Shown: positions 15,731 through 23,717 of the stretch, in pieces
Numbering within the stretch: the first letter of the stretch is position 1
Layout of the letters: every line of letters begins with the position of its first letter
From: Homoserinimonas aerilata
GTDB taxonomy: Bacteria; Actinomycetota; Actinomycetes; Actinomycetales; Microbacteriaceae
Assembly: GCF_006716125.1 (NCBI RefSeq)
Contig: NZ_VFOM01000001.1
Span: forward strand, 1,860,001-1,924,000
DNA length: 64,000 nucleotides
Direction of reading: 5' to 3'
The notes under the pieces: model-generated
What the model was told of the DNA's origin: nothing
Database searches by the model: none
Seen by the model: only the letters and a program-made list of their open reading frames with translations
Translations under genes and position numbers: made by a program

Positions 15731-17485
15731 ATGCCCCGCATCTCCAAAGTCCTCATCGCCAACCGTGGCGAGATCGCCGTCCGCATCATCAGGGCGGCGA
15801 AGGACGCCGGAATCGGCTCCATCGCCGTGTACGCCGACCAGGATCGCGACGCCCGGCACACCCGCCTCGCCGACGAGGCCTACGCGCTCGATGGCACCAC
15901 GAGCGCCGACACCTACCTCGTCATCGACAAGATCCTCTCCATCGCGCGCCGCTCCGGCGCCGACGCCGTGCACCCCGGCTACGGCTTCCTCGCCGAGAAC
16001 GCCGACTTCGCCCGCGCCGTCATCGCCGCCGGCCTCATCTGGATCGGCCCGTCGCCCGAAGCGATCGAGAAGCTCGGAGACAAGGTCTCCGCACGCCACA
16101 TCGCCGAGAAGGTCGGCGCCCCGCTCGCGCCCGGAACCCTCAACCCGGTCAGCGGCGCCGAAGAGGTGCTCGACTTCGTCGACCAGCACGGCCTTCCCGT
16201 CGCCATCAAGGCAGCATTCGGCGGCGGCGGCCGCGGCCTCAAGGTCGCCCGCACCCGCGAGGAGGTGCCCGAGCTCTTCGAGTCGGCCACCCGTGAGGCG
16301 ATCGCCGCATTCGGCCGCGGCGAGTGCTTCGTCGAGAAATACCTCGACAAGCCCCGCCACGTCGAAACCCAGTGCCTGGCGGATGCTCACGGCAACGTCG
16401 TCGTCATCAGCACCCGCGACTGCTCCCTGCAGCGCCGCCACCAGAAGCTCGTCGAGGAGGCGCCCGCGCCGTTCCTCAGCGAGGAGCAGAACCGGCTTCT
16501 GTATGAGTCGTCGAAGGCGATCCTGCGTGAGGTCGGCTACGTCGGCGCCGGCACCTGCGAGTTCCTTGTGGCTGCGGACGGCACCATCTCGTTCCTTGAG
16601 GTGAACACCCGGCTGCAGGTCGAGCATCCGGTGTCTGAGGAGGTCACAGGCATCGACCTGGTGCGCGAGCAGTTCCGCATCGCCGAGGGCGGCACCATCG
16701 ACTACGACGACCCGCAGCCGCGCGGCCACTCCTTCGAGTTCCGCATCAACGGTGAGGACCCGGGCCTGAACTTCATGCCCTCCCCCGGGCCCATCCACGT
16801 GTTCCGCGTGCCCGGCGGCCCCGGCATCCGCGTCGACAGCGGCGTCACCACCGGCGACGTCATCAGCGGCGCGTTCGACTCCATGATCGCGAAGCTCATC
16901 GTCACCGGATCGAGCCGAACGGATGCGCTTGAGCGCGCACGCAGGGCGCTCGACGAGTTCGAGGTGGCCGGCCTGCCCACGGTGCTGCCCTTCCACCGCA
17001 CCATCGTGCGCGACCCAGCCTTCACCGAGGAGCCGTTCAGCATCTACACCCGCTGGATCGAGACCGAATTCGTCAACGAGCTGGAACCGTGGACGGGCGA
17101 ACTGGAGCCGGCCGCCGCTCCCGCAGAACGCCGCAACGTCGTCGTCGAGGTCGACGGCAAGCGGGTCGAGGTGAGCCTGCCCGGCCGCGTCACGCCCACC
17201 GCCGGGGGAGCCTCGCGCGCCCTCGCGGCGCCGCCCCGCCGCAGCGCCGGCGCATCCGTCTCCACCGCGACCGGCGACTCCGTGAAGGCGCCCATGCAGG
17301 CGACCATCATCAAGTTCGCCGTCGCCGAAGGCGACAAGGTCGTCAAGGGCGACCTGATCCTCGTGCTCGAGGCCATGAAGATGGAGCAGCCGCTCACCGC
17401 CCACAAGGACGGCGTGGTCACGAACATCAACGCCGCCGTCGGCGCGACCGTGTCATCCGGTCATCTGCTGCTCAACATCGTCTAG
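15731..17485 (+). CDS. Acyl-CoA carboxylase alpha subunit (biotin carboxylase plus biotin carrier)
   Basis: This subunit carboxylates its own biotin with ATP and bicarbonate and passes the carboxyl to the beta subunit. The 584-residue chain has a biotin carboxylase part: [19 protein letters not shown] at the N-terminus, [10 protein letters not shown] near residue 80, the glycine-rich loop [12 protein letters not shown] and [16 protein letters not shown]. After an Ala/Ser-rich linker comes the carrier domain, with the biotinyl lysine in [10 protein letters not shown] near the C-terminus. It resembles mycobacterial AccA3. The beta/epsilon genes lie 7.4 kb upstream and the ligase 10 kb away. The reading is continuous and intact. 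Confidence 0.96.
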   Translation: MPRISKVLIANRGEIAVRIIRAAKDAGIGSIAVYADQDRDARHTRLADEAYALDGTTSADTYLVIDKILSIARRSGADAVHPGYGFLAENADFARAVIAAGLIWIGPSPEAIEKLGDKVSARHIAEKVGAPLAPGTLNPVSGAEEVLDFVDQHGLPVAIKAAFGGGGRGLKVARTREEVPELFESATREAIAAFGRGECFVEKYLDKPRHVETQCLADAHGNVVVISTRDCSLQRRHQKLVEEAPAPFLSEEQNRLLYESSKAILREVGYVGAGTCEFLVAADGTISFLEVNTRLQVEHPVSEEVTGIDLVREQFRIAEGGTIDYDDPQPRGHSFEFRINGEDPGLNFMPSPGPIHVFRVPGGPGIRVDSGVTTGDVISGAFDSMIAKLIVTGSSRTDALERARRALDEFEVAGLPTVLPFHRTIVRDPAFTEEPFSIYTRWIETEFVNELEPWTGELEPAAAPAERRNVVVEVDGKRVEVSLPGRVTPTAGGASRALAAPPRRSAGASVSTATGDSVKAPMQATIIKFAVAEGDKVVKGDLILVLEAMKMEQPLTAHKDGVVTNINAAVGATVSSGHLLLNIV

Positions 17486-17527
17486 TCCGCTGACGACGCG
17501 CTGGCAGCCTGAACCCGGCCGCGCGCC

Positions 17528-18475
17528 TCAGTAGCCGAGCTGTGCGAGCGAGCCGCGGATCGCATCCGCCGAGGCGTGCAGCCGCGCGTCCTCATCGACA
17601 GAGAACGGGGTCTCGGCGATCGGCACGGCACCCGACGCGCCAACGACGCTCGGCACCGACAGGGCGACGTCGCCGATGTCGCGGTAGTCGCCCAGCACCG
17701 TACTCACCGGCAGGATGGCGCGCTCGTCCCGCAGTACGGCCTCCACGATACGAGCACCCGAGAGCCCGATCGCATAGTTCGTGACGCCCTTGCCGGCGAT
17801 GACCTTGTACGCAGCCTCGCGCACCTCGGTGGCGATCCGGTCCAGCTCGTCGCGCCCCACAGGCCGCCCCTGCGCCCAGTCGAGCAGCGGCACGGAACCG
17901 ATCGTCGCCGACGACCACAACGGAAACTCGGTGTCGCCGTGCTCACCAACAATGTGCGCGTGCACGCTCGATGTCGCCACCCCAGCACGCCGGGCCAGCA
18001 GCGTGCGCAGCCGAGAAGTGTCGAGCACCGTGCCGGAGGCGAAGACCCGCTCCGCCGGCAGACCCGAGACACGGCGGGCCACAACGGTGAGAACGTCGCA
18101 CGGGTTTGTGACCAGCATGTAGACGGCATCCGGCGCCCGCTCCAGCAGCTGTGGCATCAGTCCCTCCAGGATGCGCGCATTCGTGCCCGCAAGATCCATG
18201 CGCGTCTGCCCCGGCCGCTGGTTCGCTCCCGCGGTGACCACCACCACGTGAGCGCCCTCGACGACGGCCAGATCGGACCCGCCCTCCACCTCGCTGGACC
18301 CCGTGAACTGGGTGCCATGTGCGAGATCGAGCGTCTCGGCATCCACCTTGGCCTCATTGATGTCGTACAGCGCCACCCTGCGCGCAGAACCGCGGATGAG
18401 AGCCGCATAGGCGAGGCTCGCCCCGACGCTTCCCGCACCGATGACAGCCAGTTTCGAATTCTCGATCACGCTCAT
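17528..18475 (-). CDS. ldh: L-lactate dehydrogenase
   Basis: The enzyme interconverts pyruvate and L-lactate with NADH. The 315-residue chain has the Rossmann motif VIGAGSVGASLAYA (residues 11-24), the specificity loop AGANQRPGQTR with Gln at 86 (lactate type; malate enzymes have Arg there), VTNPCDVLT near 122 and the catalytic His 179 in VGEHGDTEF. It is convergent with the carboxylase alpha gene, with only 42 bases between, where I see no clear terminator. The ATG at 18475 starts at the expected family N-terminus. I see no sign of an operon with the quinone reductase upstream, 59 bases away on the same strand, though read-through is possible. Confidence 0.93.
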   Translation of the reverse strand: MSVIENSKLAVIGAGSVGASLAYAALIRGSARRVALYDINEAKVDAETLDLAHGTQFTGSSEVEGGSDLAVVEGAHVVVVTAGANQRPGQTRMDLAGTNARILEGLMPQLLERAPDAVYMLVTNPCDVLTVVARRVSGLPAERVFASGTVLDTSRLRTLLARRAGVATSSVHAHIVGEHGDTEFPLWSSATIGSVPLLDWAQGRPVGRDELDRIATEVREAAYKVIAGKGVTNYAIGLSGARIVEAVLRDERAILPVSTVLGDYRDIGDVALSVPSVVGASGAVPIAETPFSVDEDARLHASADAIRGSLAQLGY

Positions 18476-18534
18476 GCAGTCAGTCTTGCAAACCGGCCGG
18501 GCATGTGCGAGAACCGATCAGCTTCTGGGCCGGC

Positions 18535-19971
18535 TCAGTTGACGATGTGCAGGGCGCGGGCGGCATCCGTGATGCTGCTCGACAGCGAGGGGTAGACGGC
18601 GAAGGCGTTCGCCACCTGGTCGACCGTGAGCCGCTGCTCGATGGCGATCGAGATGGGCAGGATCAGATCGGATGCGCGCGGCGCGACGACGACACCGCCG
18701 ATGATGGTGCCGGAACCGGTGCGGGCGAAGAGCTTCACGAAGCCGTGCTTGAGCCCCATCATCTTGGCGCGCGGGTTCTGCACGAGCGGGATCTTGTAGA
18801 TGTCGCCCTGGGCGATGCCCTCCTCGATCTGCCGCTGCGTCCATCCGACGGTCGCGATCTCGGGCTGCGTGAAGATGTTCGAGGTGACATTGCGCAGCTC
18901 GGTCGGGTTCACCGCGTCGCCCATCGCGTGGTAGACGGCCGTGCGGCCCTGCATCGAGGCGACGGATGCGAGGGGCAGGAAGTCGCTGCAGTCGCCGGCC
19001 GCGTAGATGCTCGGCATGCTCGTGCGCGCCACCCGGTTGACGCGGATGTGACCAGACTCGGTCAGCTGAACGCCCGCCTCCTCGAGGCCGATGCCCTTCG
19101 TGTTGGGCACAGAGCCGACCGCCATGAGACAGTGACTGCCCTCCACCGTGCGGCCATCCGACAAGGTCACCAGCACGCCGTCGCCGTCGCGCACCACACT
19201 GTCGGCGCGGCACTTGTTCATGACGGTCATGCCCGCCCGGGTGAAGACATCCTCGATGACGCGGGCGGCATCCGCATCCTCGCCCGGCAGCACCTGGTCG
19301 CGGCTCGAGATGAGCGTCACCTGCGCGCCGAGCGCCGTGTAGGCGGAAGCGAACTCGGCACCCGTCACACCGGAACCGACGACGATGAGATGCTCGGGGA
19401 TCGAATCGAGGCTGTACAGCTGCGTCCAGGTGAGGATGCGCTCACCATCGGGCTTCGCAGAATCGAGGATGCGCGGGCTCGCCCCCACCGAGACGACGAC
19501 CGTGTCAGCCTCGATGTTGTCGAAATCCTTCGCGGCCCTGCCCTTGCCCGTCGACACGAGCAGATTGTTCGGCCCGTCGAGGCGCCCGTCGCCCTGCACG
19601 ATGGTGACTCCGGCACGGGTCAGCTGCGACCGCATGTCCTCCGACTGCTGGCGGGCGAGCCGCAGAAGCCGCTGGTTGACGGCCCGCAGATTCACGGCCA
19701 CCTCGGGGCGCACCGGGCGATCCCGGTCATCACGGGCAAAGAACTGCACGCCCAGCTCGCCGGCGTCGCTGATGGCCTTCGCCGCCTCCGCCGTGGCGAT
19801 GAGCGTCTTGCTGGGCACGACATCGGTGAGAACCGCGGAACCGCCGACGCCGACACGCTCGACCAGCGTGACCTCGGCGCCCAGCTGGGCCCCGGCGAGA
19901 GCGGCCTCAAAACCGCCCGGCCCTCCCCCGAGAATGGCGATCCGCTGCTTGCGCTCAAATTTGTAGGCCAT
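18535..19971 (-). CDS. NAD(P)H-quinone dehydrogenase, lipoamide-dehydrogenase-like without the redox cysteines
   Basis: The 478-residue flavoprotein has the FAD motif ILGGGPGGFEAALAGAQLG (residues 13-31), a second dinucleotide motif IVVGSGVTGAEFASAYTALG, IYAAGDC before the FAD loop, and the pyridine-nucleotide-disulphide dimerisation domain. Where lipoamide dehydrogenases have CxxxxC after the first motif, this protein has Ala 46 and Val 51 (GGSAVLTDVVPSKT), so disulphide chemistry is impossible. That fits the LpdA-type quinone reductases of actinobacteria (Mycobacterium Rv3303c group). ATG 19971 is chosen because it begins at the family N-terminus. An 85-bp inverted-repeat element lies in the gap to the divergent purine phosphorylase gene. 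Confidence 0.88.
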   Translation of the reverse strand: MAYKFERKQRIAILGGGPGGFEAALAGAQLGAEVTLVERVGVGGSAVLTDVVPSKTLIATAEAAKAISDAGELGVQFFARDDRDRPVRPEVAVNLRAVNQRLLRLARQQSEDMRSQLTRAGVTIVQGDGRLDGPNNLLVSTGKGRAAKDFDNIEADTVVVSVGASPRILDSAKPDGERILTWTQLYSLDSIPEHLIVVGSGVTGAEFASAYTALGAQVTLISSRDQVLPGEDADAARVIEDVFTRAGMTVMNKCRADSVVRDGDGVLVTLSDGRTVEGSHCLMAVGSVPNTKGIGLEEAGVQLTESGHIRVNRVARTSMPSIYAAGDCSDFLPLASVASMQGRTAVYHAMGDAVNPTELRNVTSNIFTQPEIATVGWTQRQIEEGIAQGDIYKIPLVQNPRAKMMGLKHGFVKLFARTGSGTIIGGVVVAPRASDLILPISIAIEQRLTVDQVANAFAVYPSLSSSITDAARALHIVN

Positions 19972-20125
19972 TGCTCCATTCTCTCGCAGGCGCGGGCCTG
20001 CAACCAACCACGGCGCGGCGGGCCGTGCGCCGTGTTTCGGGCCGCGCCACGCGCATCCGGAGCCCGTCTCGCGCGGCGTCTCCGCAAAACCCGCTGGTGC
20101 CCCTGCCGCAAATCTCGGGCGCCCT

Positions 20126-20210
20126 GCCGAAAACGAAGGAGATCGTGCCCGGATGCGCCCCACAGGCGCCCCACGCGGCACTTTTCGGCACGATCTCCTT
20201 CGTTTTCGGC
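20126..20210. repeat. Family A 85-bp inverted-repeat element, copy 2
   Basis: Perfect inverted arms of 24 bp (20126-20149 with 20187-20210) beginning GCCGAAAACGAAGGA, around an interior similar to the copy at 5786-5870. It lies in the divergent gap between the quinone reductase and purine phosphorylase genes. Confidence 0.9.
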
Positions 20211-20275
20211 AGCGCCCCACGGCGGGCGATGGGGCACCGGATGCGCGAGGCATTTCCGCGCGGCCCAACGGCTAA

Positions 20276-20281
20276 TAGAGT
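20276..20281 (+). promoter_or_regulatory. Putative -10 box for leaderless purine nucleoside phosphorylase gene
   Basis: TAGAGT, 6 bases before the ATG at 20288. Confidence 0.55.
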
Positions 20282-20287
20282 GGCCTG

Positions 20288-21115
20288 ATGGAACAGAACA
20301 ACCCCCTCGACGACCCCGCGGCCGACCCCTTCGCGATCGCCGCGGCAGCCGCATCCGACATCGCCGAGAAGACCGGCGTCGAACGGCACGACATCGCCCT
20401 CACGCTCGGCAGCGGTTGGGCGAAAGCGGCCGACCTGATCGGGGAGACCACCGCCACGATCCCCGCCACCGAGATCACCGGGTTCAGCAGGCCCGCCCTC
20501 GAGGGCCACGTCGGCTCGCTGCGCTCCGTGCTGCTGCCGAACGGCAAGCGCGCGCTCATCATCGGCGCCCGCACCCACTACTACGAAGGCCACGGCGTGC
20601 GCCGGGTCGTGCACAGCGTGCGCACGGCGGCGGCCACAGGCGCAACGACCATGATCCTCACGAACGGCGCCGGCGGCATCCGCGAAAGCTGGAAGCCCGG
20701 CTCGCCCGTCCTCATCAGCGACCACATCAACCTCACGGCCGACTCGCCGCTCGAGGGCGCAACCTTCATCGACCTCACCGACCTGTACTCGAGTCGCCTA
20801 CGTGACGTGGCGAAGGGCATCGACCCGAGCCTCGACGAGGGCGTCTACGTGCAGTTCCGCGGGCCCCACTACGAGACACCCGCCGAGGTGCAGATGGCGA
20901 AGACCATCGGCGGCCACATCGTCGGAATGTCGACCGCCCTCGAAGCGATCGCCGCACGCCAGGCCGGCATGGAGGTGCTCGGCCTGTCGCTCATCACCAA
21001 CCTGGCGGCGGGCATCCAGACAACCCCTCTCAGCCATCAGGAGGTCATCGAGGCCGGCCGCGAGGCGGAGCCCGTCATCAGCAAGCTGCTCGCCGAGATC
21101 GTGGGTGCGCTGTGA
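20288..21115 (+). CDS. Purine-nucleoside phosphorylase (trimeric PNP type)
   Basis: The enzyme phosphorolyses inosine, guanosine and deoxy forms to base plus (deoxy)ribose-1-phosphate. The 275-residue chain shows the trimeric-PNP blocks: TLGSGWAKAADLI near residue 39, ARTHYYEGH near 97, TNGAGG near 127, the base-binding YVQFRGPHYETPAEVQM near 185 and the MSTALEAIAARQAGMEV / SLITNLAAG region near 215-245. The next gene starts inside its stop (GTGA), so product handling by the downstream mutase is coupled. The rest of the salvage set (deoA, cdd, add, importer) lies on the opposite strand a few kilobases further on. Confidence 0.94.
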   Translation: MEQNNPLDDPAADPFAIAAAAASDIAEKTGVERHDIALTLGSGWAKAADLIGETTATIPATEITGFSRPALEGHVGSLRSVLLPNGKRALIIGARTHYYEGHGVRRVVHSVRTAAATGATTMILTNGAGGIRESWKPGSPVLISDHINLTADSPLEGATFIDLTDLYSSRLRDVAKGIDPSLDEGVYVQFRGPHYETPAEVQMAKTIGGHIVGMSTALEAIAARQAGMEVLGLSLITNLAAGIQTTPLSHQEVIEAGREAEPVISKLLAEIVGAL

Positions 21116-22773
21116 GCGAGCAGCTGATCGCGCAGGCGAAGGCCTGGCGCGCCCAGGATCCCGACGCCGAGACGCGGGCAGAGCTCGAAACCCTGATTGC
21201 GGATGCCGAGGGCGGCAACGAGGCAGCAGTCGCCGAACTGCACTCCCGCTTCGACGAGCGCCTCGTCTTCGGAACCGCCGGCCTGCGCGGCCGCATCGAA
21301 GCCGGCCCCGCCCGCATGAACAGGGTGCTCGTCTCGCAGGCGGCCGCAGGCTTCGCCGCCTACCTGCTCTCCCGCGAGACGACGCCCAGCGTCGTCATCG
21401 GCTACGACGGCCGCAAGAACTCGCAGATCTTCGCGACGGACACGGCCGAACTGATGGCCGGCGCCGGAGTGCGCGCCATCATCCTGCCCCGCCTGCTGCC
21501 GACCCCCGTGCTCGCCTTCGCCGTGCGCGAGCTCGGCGTCAGCGCCGGTGTCATGGTCACCGCGTCACACAACCCGCCCGACGACAACGGTTACAAGGTG
21601 TACCTCGGCGGCCCCGACGGCGGCTCACAGATCGTCACGCCGGCGGATGCGGAGATCGAGAAGCAGATCGCCGCCGTCGCCGCGGAGCAGAACGTGCTCG
21701 AACTGCCCCGCTCCACCGACTACGAGACCGCAGACGACACAGTCGTCGACGAGTACGTGCGCCGCACCGCCGCCCTCGCCCCCGCAGAACCGCAGCCGCT
21801 GCGCTACGTCTACACGGCCATGCACGGTGTCGGCCTCGAGACGGCCCGCCGCGTCTTCACCGAAGCCGGCTTCCCCGAACCGATCGTCGTCGAGGCGCAG
21901 GCGCACCCCGACCCCGCGTTCCCCACCGTCGCCTTCCCCAACCCGGAGGAGCCGGGCGCGCTCGACCTCTCCTACGCGACCGCCGCCGAAGCCGGCGCCG
22001 AACTCGTCATCGCCAACGACCCCGACGCCGACCGACTCGCCGTCGCCGTGCCGCACAACGGCAGCTGGCGCAGGCTCAGCGGCAACGAGGTCGGCGCACT
22101 GCTCGGCTGGCGGGCAGCACAGCGGATGCAATGGGCCGGCAAAGACGGAACGCTCGCCGCCTCCATCGTCAGCTCCCCCGCGCTCTCCGAGATCGCCCGC
22201 CAGTACAACCTCGACTATGCGGACACACTCACCGGCTTCAAATGGGTGTCCCGCGTCGGCGGCCTCGTCTACGGCTACGAAGAAGCCCTCGGCTACCTGG
22301 TCGACCCCGACAAGGTGCGCGACAAAGACGGAATCTCGGCCGCGCTCGACTTCCTCTCCCTCGTCTCCGAGCTGAAGGCATCCGGCACCAGCCTCGAACA
22401 GCACCAGCGCGACTTCGACGACAGATTCGGCGCCTACGCCTCCTCCCAGGTGTCGGTGCGCGTCACCGACCTGGGCGAGATCACGCGCGTCATGGCGCGG
22501 CTGCGACAGGATGTGCCCAGCCACATCGGCACGCAGCGGGTCGCCAGCATGCACGACTTCAGTGACGGCTTCGCGCAGTTCCCGCCGAGCGACATCCTGC
22601 GCTTCAACCTGGAGAGCGGCGCGCGGCTGATCGTGCGACCCAGCGGCACCGAACCCAAACTGAAGGTCTACATCGACGCATCATCGACCGACGGCAGCGC
22701 AGACGAGCGCCGCGCCGCAGCCCAGGCGATCGTCGACGAACTGGATGCGGGCATCCGCACGCTCATCGCCTGA
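21112..22773 (+). CDS. Phospho-sugar mutase of the PGM2 type, probable phosphopentomutase
   Basis: The 553-residue chain is a four-domain alpha-D-phosphohexomutase: the phosphoserine loop VTASHNPPDDNGYKVY with Ser 152, the metal loop NDPDADR near residue 305 and the phosphate-binding PSGTEPKLKVY near the C-terminus. The early block RLVFGTAGLRG (residues 51-60) is typical of the PGM2 group, whose human member is a phosphopentomutase. It overlaps the purine phosphorylase by 4 bases and no DeoB-type phosphopentomutase is visible. It therefore probably converts (deoxy)ribose-1-phosphate to the 5-phosphate, although phosphoglucomutase or phosphomannomutase activity is not excluded. Confidence 0.9.
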   Translation: MSEQLIAQAKAWRAQDPDAETRAELETLIADAEGGNEAAVAELHSRFDERLVFGTAGLRGRIEAGPARMNRVLVSQAAAGFAAYLLSRETTPSVVIGYDGRKNSQIFATDTAELMAGAGVRAIILPRLLPTPVLAFAVRELGVSAGVMVTASHNPPDDNGYKVYLGGPDGGSQIVTPADAEIEKQIAAVAAEQNVLELPRSTDYETADDTVVDEYVRRTAALAPAEPQPLRYVYTAMHGVGLETARRVFTEAGFPEPIVVEAQAHPDPAFPTVAFPNPEEPGALDLSYATAAEAGAELVIANDPDADRLAVAVPHNGSWRRLSGNEVGALLGWRAAQRMQWAGKDGTLAASIVSSPALSEIARQYNLDYADTLTGFKWVSRVGGLVYGYEEALGYLVDPDKVRDKDGISAALDFLSLVSELKASGTSLEQHQRDFDDRFGAYASSQVSVRVTDLGEITRVMARLRQDVPSHIGTQRVASMHDFSDGFAQFPPSDILRFNLESGARLIVRPSGTEPKLKVYIDASSTDGSADERRAAAQAIVDELDAGIRTLIA

Positions 22774-22785
22774 CGCGGGCACTCC

Positions 22786-22955
22786 CGCTGGTCGAGGTGG
22801 TGCCCGCCAGGGTGCCACCTCGAGACCACGCTCCAAACAACCACGATGCCGGTTTCGAGACGATCGCTTCGCAATCCCTCAACCAGCAGAAGACGATCGC
22901 TTCGCAATCCCTCAACCAGCAGAGGACGATCGCTTCGCAATCCCTCAACCAGCAG
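22786..22955. repeat. Family B palindrome plus three 33-bp tandem repeats
   Basis: The gap between convergent genes begins with GGTCGAGGTGG paired with CCACCTCGAGACC (about 22790-22827). Next comes GGTTTCGAGA, then three copies of a 29-bp unit CGATCGCTTCGC...CTCAACCAGCAG starting at 22861, 22894 and 22927, separated by 4-base AAGA/AGGA spacers. The 33-bp period keeps several frames open. The palindrome may act as a bidirectional terminator. Confidence 0.85.
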
Positions 22956-22978
22956 AGTCTGACGCTGGCGGAAGCTGC

Positions 22979-23251
22979 CTACCCGAGCGCCCGCTCGAGC
23001 TTCTCGCTCAGCTCCCGGGTGTCGAAGTGGTTCTCGATCACGATGACATCGGCGTAGGTGCGGCCGATCGCCTCAACAAATTCGGCCGACGTGAGGATCA
23101 CCTGCGCGTCGTCGATGACGCCCGCGAGCGATCCGATGTCGGCGGCCGTGACATCCGCCTCGATGTCGAGACGCTTCAGCACCCGCTCGGCGTTGACCTT
23201 GAGGATGCCCGAACTGCCGATGCCGGCCCCGCAGATGGTGACGATCTTCAC
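22979..23251 (-). CDS. PTS system EIIB component, ascorbate/galactitol type
   Basis: The 90-residue protein begins VKIVTICGAGIGSSGILK: a phosphocysteine loop with Cys 7 as the residue phosphorylated by EIIA, as in SgaB/UlaB and GatB proteins. GTG 23251 has GGGAG 8 bases upstream and lies 13 bases after the EIIA stop. It is the last gene of an add-EIIA-EIIB run. No EIIC permease is found nearby, so either the permease is elsewhere or the pair has a regulatory rather than transport role. Confidence 0.87.
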   Translation of the reverse strand: MKIVTICGAGIGSSGILKVNAERVLKRLDIEADVTAADIGSLAGVIDDAQVILTSAEFVEAIGRTYADVIVIENHFDTRELSEKLERALG

Positions 23252-23264
23252 GCGTGCGCTCCCG

Positions 23265-23717
23265 TCACTCGCCGACGCCGAGGATGTCGAACACCTGCGC
23301 GGGCGTGCTGGCGCCCGACAGCGCCGCAATCGCGCCGGAGTCGTTGAAGATGTTCGCGATCGCCGCGATGGATGCCAGGTGGGCATCCGAATTGCTGATG
23401 GCCAGGCCCAGCACCACCGACACGGGGTCGTTGTGCGGATGCCCGAACGCAACAGGCGTGGCCAGGGTGACGACCGCGAGACCATCGGCGATGACCTCAG
23501 GGCCCGGGCGCGCATGCGCGAGCGCGAGACCCGGCGCGATCACGACGTACGGGCCGTGCTCCTCGATCATGCGGATCATCTCGTCGGAATATCCGGGCTT
23601 CGTGGCCCCGGACGCGGTGAGCGCGGCACCGGCCAGGCGCACAGCTTCACGCCAGTCGGCGGCATCCGCGCCGAGCACGACACCTTCGGCTGTCAGTGGC
23701 GGAAGAGCCATCGTCAC
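23265..23717 (-). CDS. PTS system EIIA component, fructose/mannitol/ascorbate type
   Basis: The product (about 150 residues, or 148 from the ATG at 23711) is a single EIIA type 2 domain. The phosphorylated histidine is residue 68 in APGLALAHARP, and a conserved FGHPHNDPV block follows, most like SgaA/UlaC proteins. The GTG at 23717 overlaps the adenosine deaminase stop by 4 bases, so it is translated together with a nucleoside-salvage enzyme. It would take phosphate from the HPr encoded at 44.15 kb and pass it to the EIIB gene product 13 bases downstream. Confidence 0.87.
   Translation of the reverse strand: MTMALPPLTAEGVVLGADAADWREAVRLAGAALTASGATKPGYSDEMIRMIEEHGPYVVIAPGLALAHARPGPEVIADGLAVVTLATPVAFGHPHNDPVSVVLGLAISNSDAHLASIAAIANIFNDSGAIAALSGASTPAQVFDILGVGE

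Noticed and set aside
18535..19971. Dihydrolipoyl dehydrogenase (lpd)
   Set aside because: Both redox-active cysteines are missing, so quinone reductase is the better call.
5786..20210. Insertion sequence or composite transposon between the two family A copies
   Set aside because: No transposase gene, no target duplications visible, and the enclosed genes are ordinary housekeeping genes.
22861..22955. CRISPR-like array
   Set aside because: Three repeats with 4-base near-identical spacers and no cas genes; these are tandem repeats, not spacers.
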